Below, one piece after another: positions 31,537 through 33,089 of a stretch of 33,089 nt of DNA. Both the position numbers and the translations under genes were made by a program. Source of the DNA: JBQTII01 sp052387905 (lineage in GTDB: Bacteria > Actinomycetota > Actinomycetes > Sporichthyales > Sporichthyaceae); the NCBI GenBank assembly GCA_052387905.1, contig JBQTIR010000015.1, forward strand, positions 1 to 33,089. The letters are read 5' to 3'. Position 1 is the first letter of the stretch, and each line of letters begins with the position of its first letter. Below the pieces are notes generated by a model. That model was not told the origin of the DNA. It was given only the letters and a program-made list of their open reading frames with translations, and did no database searches.

Positions 31537-32211
31537 TCAGGGCGTCTGGGCACCCGCCGCGCTGCCGTGCCCAGCCGCGAAGGTCAGCACCGCCAGCGAA
31601 TCGGTGGTGATGCCGTCGACGCCGAGTTCGGCCAGTTCGCGGGCTCGCACCAGATCGTTGACCGTCCAGGTCATCACCCGGGGAGCTATTGCCCGCAGAT
31701 CGTTGATGACGCGCGCACTCAGCAGGCCGTGGCGCACGGTAAGGGCATAGTCCGCCACCGGCCCTGAACCCAGGACCTTCGCCAAGGTGCCCGCATCGCC
31801 CACAGTCCGCCAGGTCCGGAATCCGAGCTCGGCCAGCCGGGGAAGGGTGTGCCAGCCCTTGGTACTGACGTGACAACGGTCCTGGTCCAATTCAGCGCGC
31901 GCGAGGAGTTCGACCAGGGCGGCTGCCCGCGGCCCGACGTCGACCTTGAGATCGAGCAGGATCTCCGACCCGGCCGGCAGCGCCGCCACCAAAGAGCCGA
32001 GGTCGGCCTCGCGCCGGTCCCGACGGCGCCACGTCAGCATCGTGCGGTCTCGGCGCAGACGCGGCACAGCAGTCCACACCGGCAGGAAGTGCGAAGAGAT
32101 CAAGACGCCATCGACCGATTGGACGTCGACCTCGTAGACGTGCGCACCGGCCGCCGCCACGGCGGCGATGCCGGCGGGGGTGTCCGGCGTGCGGTGGGCA
32201 ATGGCGAGCAT
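31537..32211 (-). CDS. Glycerophosphodiester phosphodiesterase family protein
   Basis: A 224-residue TIM-barrel phosphodiesterase of the GDPD family, which hydrolyses glycerophosphodiesters to glycerol-3-phosphate and an alcohol. Seen: AHRTPDTPAG with H6 and R7, YEVDVQSVDGVLISSH with metal ligands E27 and D29 and H41, LLDLKVDVG, MTWTVND and ELGVDGITTD near the end. The usual HD after the second strand is HF here and the small insertion domain is compact, so the substrate may differ. There is no signal peptide, so it is likely cytoplasmic. ATG 32211 fits the family start; a GGAGAAGGGA site lies rather far upstream (about 12 bases). Expression is separate from the proteases. Confidence 0.87.
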   Translation of the reverse strand: MLAIAHRTPDTPAGIAAVAAAGAHVYEVDVQSVDGVLISSHFLPVWTAVPRLRRDRTMLTWRRRDRREADLGSLVAALPAGSEILLDLKVDVGPRAAALVELLARAELDQDRCHVSTKGWHTLPRLAELGFRTWRTVGDAGTLAKVLGSGPVADYALTVRHGLLSARVINDLRAIAPRVMTWTVNDLVRARELAELGVDGITTDSLAVLTFAAGHGSAAGAQTP

Positions 32212-32506
32212 GACGCGGGGGAGTCCCTTCTCCGGCGACCGTGGTGGACAACTGTTGCTGTGGTGGTGCCGAACAGGCTGAAAAATTGGACGCCGCTGCC
32301 AACCACTGTGGTGGGCACCGGTACCTCGACGGAAGGCGACACGATGAAGGCTGGCGACCACGGGGAGCTCACGATCACCGAGCACGCGGACATGGCCCGC
32401 GCTGCCCCCGCGGCGCGCTGACGAGCCACTGCACGGCGGGTGCGGGCCGCCCGCCCACAGCGGAAGGCCCTCCTCATGCCCGAAACAGACCACGCCACGC
32501 CGTGAT
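32212..32506. other. Gene-free region between the phosphodiesterase and the rrn promoters
   Basis: About 295 bases with no gene that I can support. A 25-codon frame at 32344-32421 (starting MKAGDHGELT) has GGAAGG upstream but no other evidence. The region should hold the promoter of the minus-strand phosphodiesterase, which I cannot place. Confidence 0.5.
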
Positions 32507-32535
32507 TTGACCTCTCAGAACGCCAAACGTATTGT
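32507..32535 (+). promoter_or_regulatory. Upstream rrn promoter
   Basis: TTGACC and TATTGT are separated by 17 bases, a near-consensus housekeeping sigma promoter, about 440 bases before 16S. Confidence 0.75.
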
Positions 32536-32680
32536 TCTCAACGTCGCCCCGCAGGGAGCAACGGACACCGCAGAAGCGGTGGCCGATCCCCGGGTGGCCT
32601 CCACGAACTGCCTGTCTCCGCACCGGCTAGCTCCGGTGCGGTGGATGAGTATGCGTGGGGAGCGATCGAAGATCGTCGAT

Positions 32681-32709
32681 TTGACAGTCGTCGGCCGCAT
32701 CGGTAGGTT
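32681..32709 (+). promoter_or_regulatory. Proximal rrn promoter
   Basis: A consensus TTGACA and TAGGTT are separated by 17 bases. Transcription would start near 32716, giving a leader of about 255 bases. Confidence 0.85.
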
Positions 32710-32725
32710 TTGAGAGTTGCCCTGA

Positions 32726-32785
32726 CGCCGGTTGGAAGACTGGCGAAGGTGAGCGTCCGTACCTTGAGAACTCAACAGCGTGCCG
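32726..32785 (+). promoter_or_regulatory. rrn leader hairpin and antitermination-type box
   Basis: A 7-bp hairpin (32726-32745, loop TGGAAG) is followed at 32763-32785 by CTTGAGAACTCAACAGCG, the conserved sequence seen in actinobacterial rRNA leaders and spacers. A boxB/boxA-like antitermination role is the accepted view of such leaders. Confidence 0.65.
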
Positions 32786-32823
32786 AAAGTCAATGCCAAA
32801 TAACCCCGTTGGCAGGGCTACCT

Positions 32824-32936
32824 CCGAAGGTCATTCGACCTTCGGTTCGCTCTGTCGTATAACGGATTTCCTTTGGTTATCAACGCGATTTCAGTCAGTG
32901 GGTCGCGTTGATTGCCAGGACACTTCGTGTGTCTGG
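32824..32936 (+). promoter_or_regulatory. Hairpins in the 16S leader, likely processing sites
   Basis: Three local stems are visible: CCGAAGGTC/GACCTTCGG (32824-32845), ATCAACGCGA/TCGCGTTGAT (32879-32912) and a bulged CCAG-GACAC/GTGTC-TGG (32915-32936). The partner strand for RNase III processing would lie downstream of 16S, outside the window. Confidence 0.55.
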
Positions 32937-32971
32937 GAACTACCTCGCCAGGTGGTCCCATCCAAAAGACA

Positions 32972-33089
32972 TCAACGGAGAGTTTGATCCTGGCTCAGGA
33001 CGAACGCTGGCGGCGTGCTTAACACATGCAAGTCGAACGGTGAACCACTTCGGTGGGGATCAGTGGCGAACGGGTGAGTAACACGTGGG
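32972..33089 (+). rRNA. rrs: 16S ribosomal RNA (5' end, partial)
   Basis: AGAGTTTGATCCTGGCTCAG at 32979-32998 is the universal 16S sequence at E. coli positions 8-27, which sets the mature 5' end at about 32972. It continues with ACGAACGCTGGCGGCGTGCT and the V1 hairpin closed by ACCACTTCGGTGG, ending at the conserved GGGTGAGTAACACGTGGG. The pattern is actinobacterial. The gene runs off the window. It is preceded by two tandem promoters and a structured leader. Confidence 0.98.

Noticed and set aside
32344..32421. 25-codon frame with a plausible ribosome site
   Set aside because: Too short and unsupported by motif or context; it lies in an otherwise empty rrn-upstream region.

Overview
The window is high-GC DNA from an actinobacterium (Actinomycetota). 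Supporting signs are strong G/C bias at third codon positions, frequent GTG starts, an F420/LLM-type oxidoreductase, a mycofactocin-type SDR, a MazEF pair typical of actinobacteria, and an rRNA leader with the actinobacterial TTGAGAACTCAACAG-type box. The first ~118 nt of a 16S rRNA gene close the window and are clearly actinobacterial; I would not name a genus from so short a piece.

Layout. 1-361: the tail of an unknown gene, then a decayed 3' fragment of an initiator-type tRNA that looks like the scar of a tRNA-targeting integrative element. 362-5601: a PrsW-like membrane protease (+), then four minus-strand genes: a zinc-ribbon orphan, a DUF4015-type glycosidase-like lipoprotein, a 2-Cys-type glutathione peroxidase and an orphan secreted protein. 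5840-9218: plus-strand genes for an LLM-class flavin oxidoreductase, an SRPBCC protein, a MazEF-type toxin-antitoxin pair followed by an 80-bp interrupted palindrome, and a mycofactocin-type SDR. 9240-16263: a large lipoprotein with a cell-wall-binding-like front half, a standalone UvrD-type Tudor-like protein, a 1-Cys peroxiredoxin, a chromate transporter downstream of a second SRPBCC protein, and a VanW-family membrane-anchored protein. 16279-24820: a compact recC-recB-recD operon (minus) with overlapping start and stop codons. 25017-31291: three consecutive secreted S8 (subtilisin/proteinase K-like) proteases of one architecture, two of them followed by a hairpin terminator. 31537-32211: a small glycerophosphodiester phosphodiesterase. 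32212-33089: the rrn promoter and leader region (two tandem promoters, antitermination-type box, several hairpins) and the 5' end of 16S rRNA.

How it works together. Most genes are short independent units of housekeeping or envelope function: peroxide defence (Gpx, Prx), DNA break repair (RecBCD), and envelope or secreted proteins (PrsW, VanW, two lipoproteins, three subtilisins). I see no CRISPR, phage or classical defence island. The most unusual structures are the triplicated protease array with its shared C-terminal domain, the tRNA-fragment scar and the palindromic element behind mazF.
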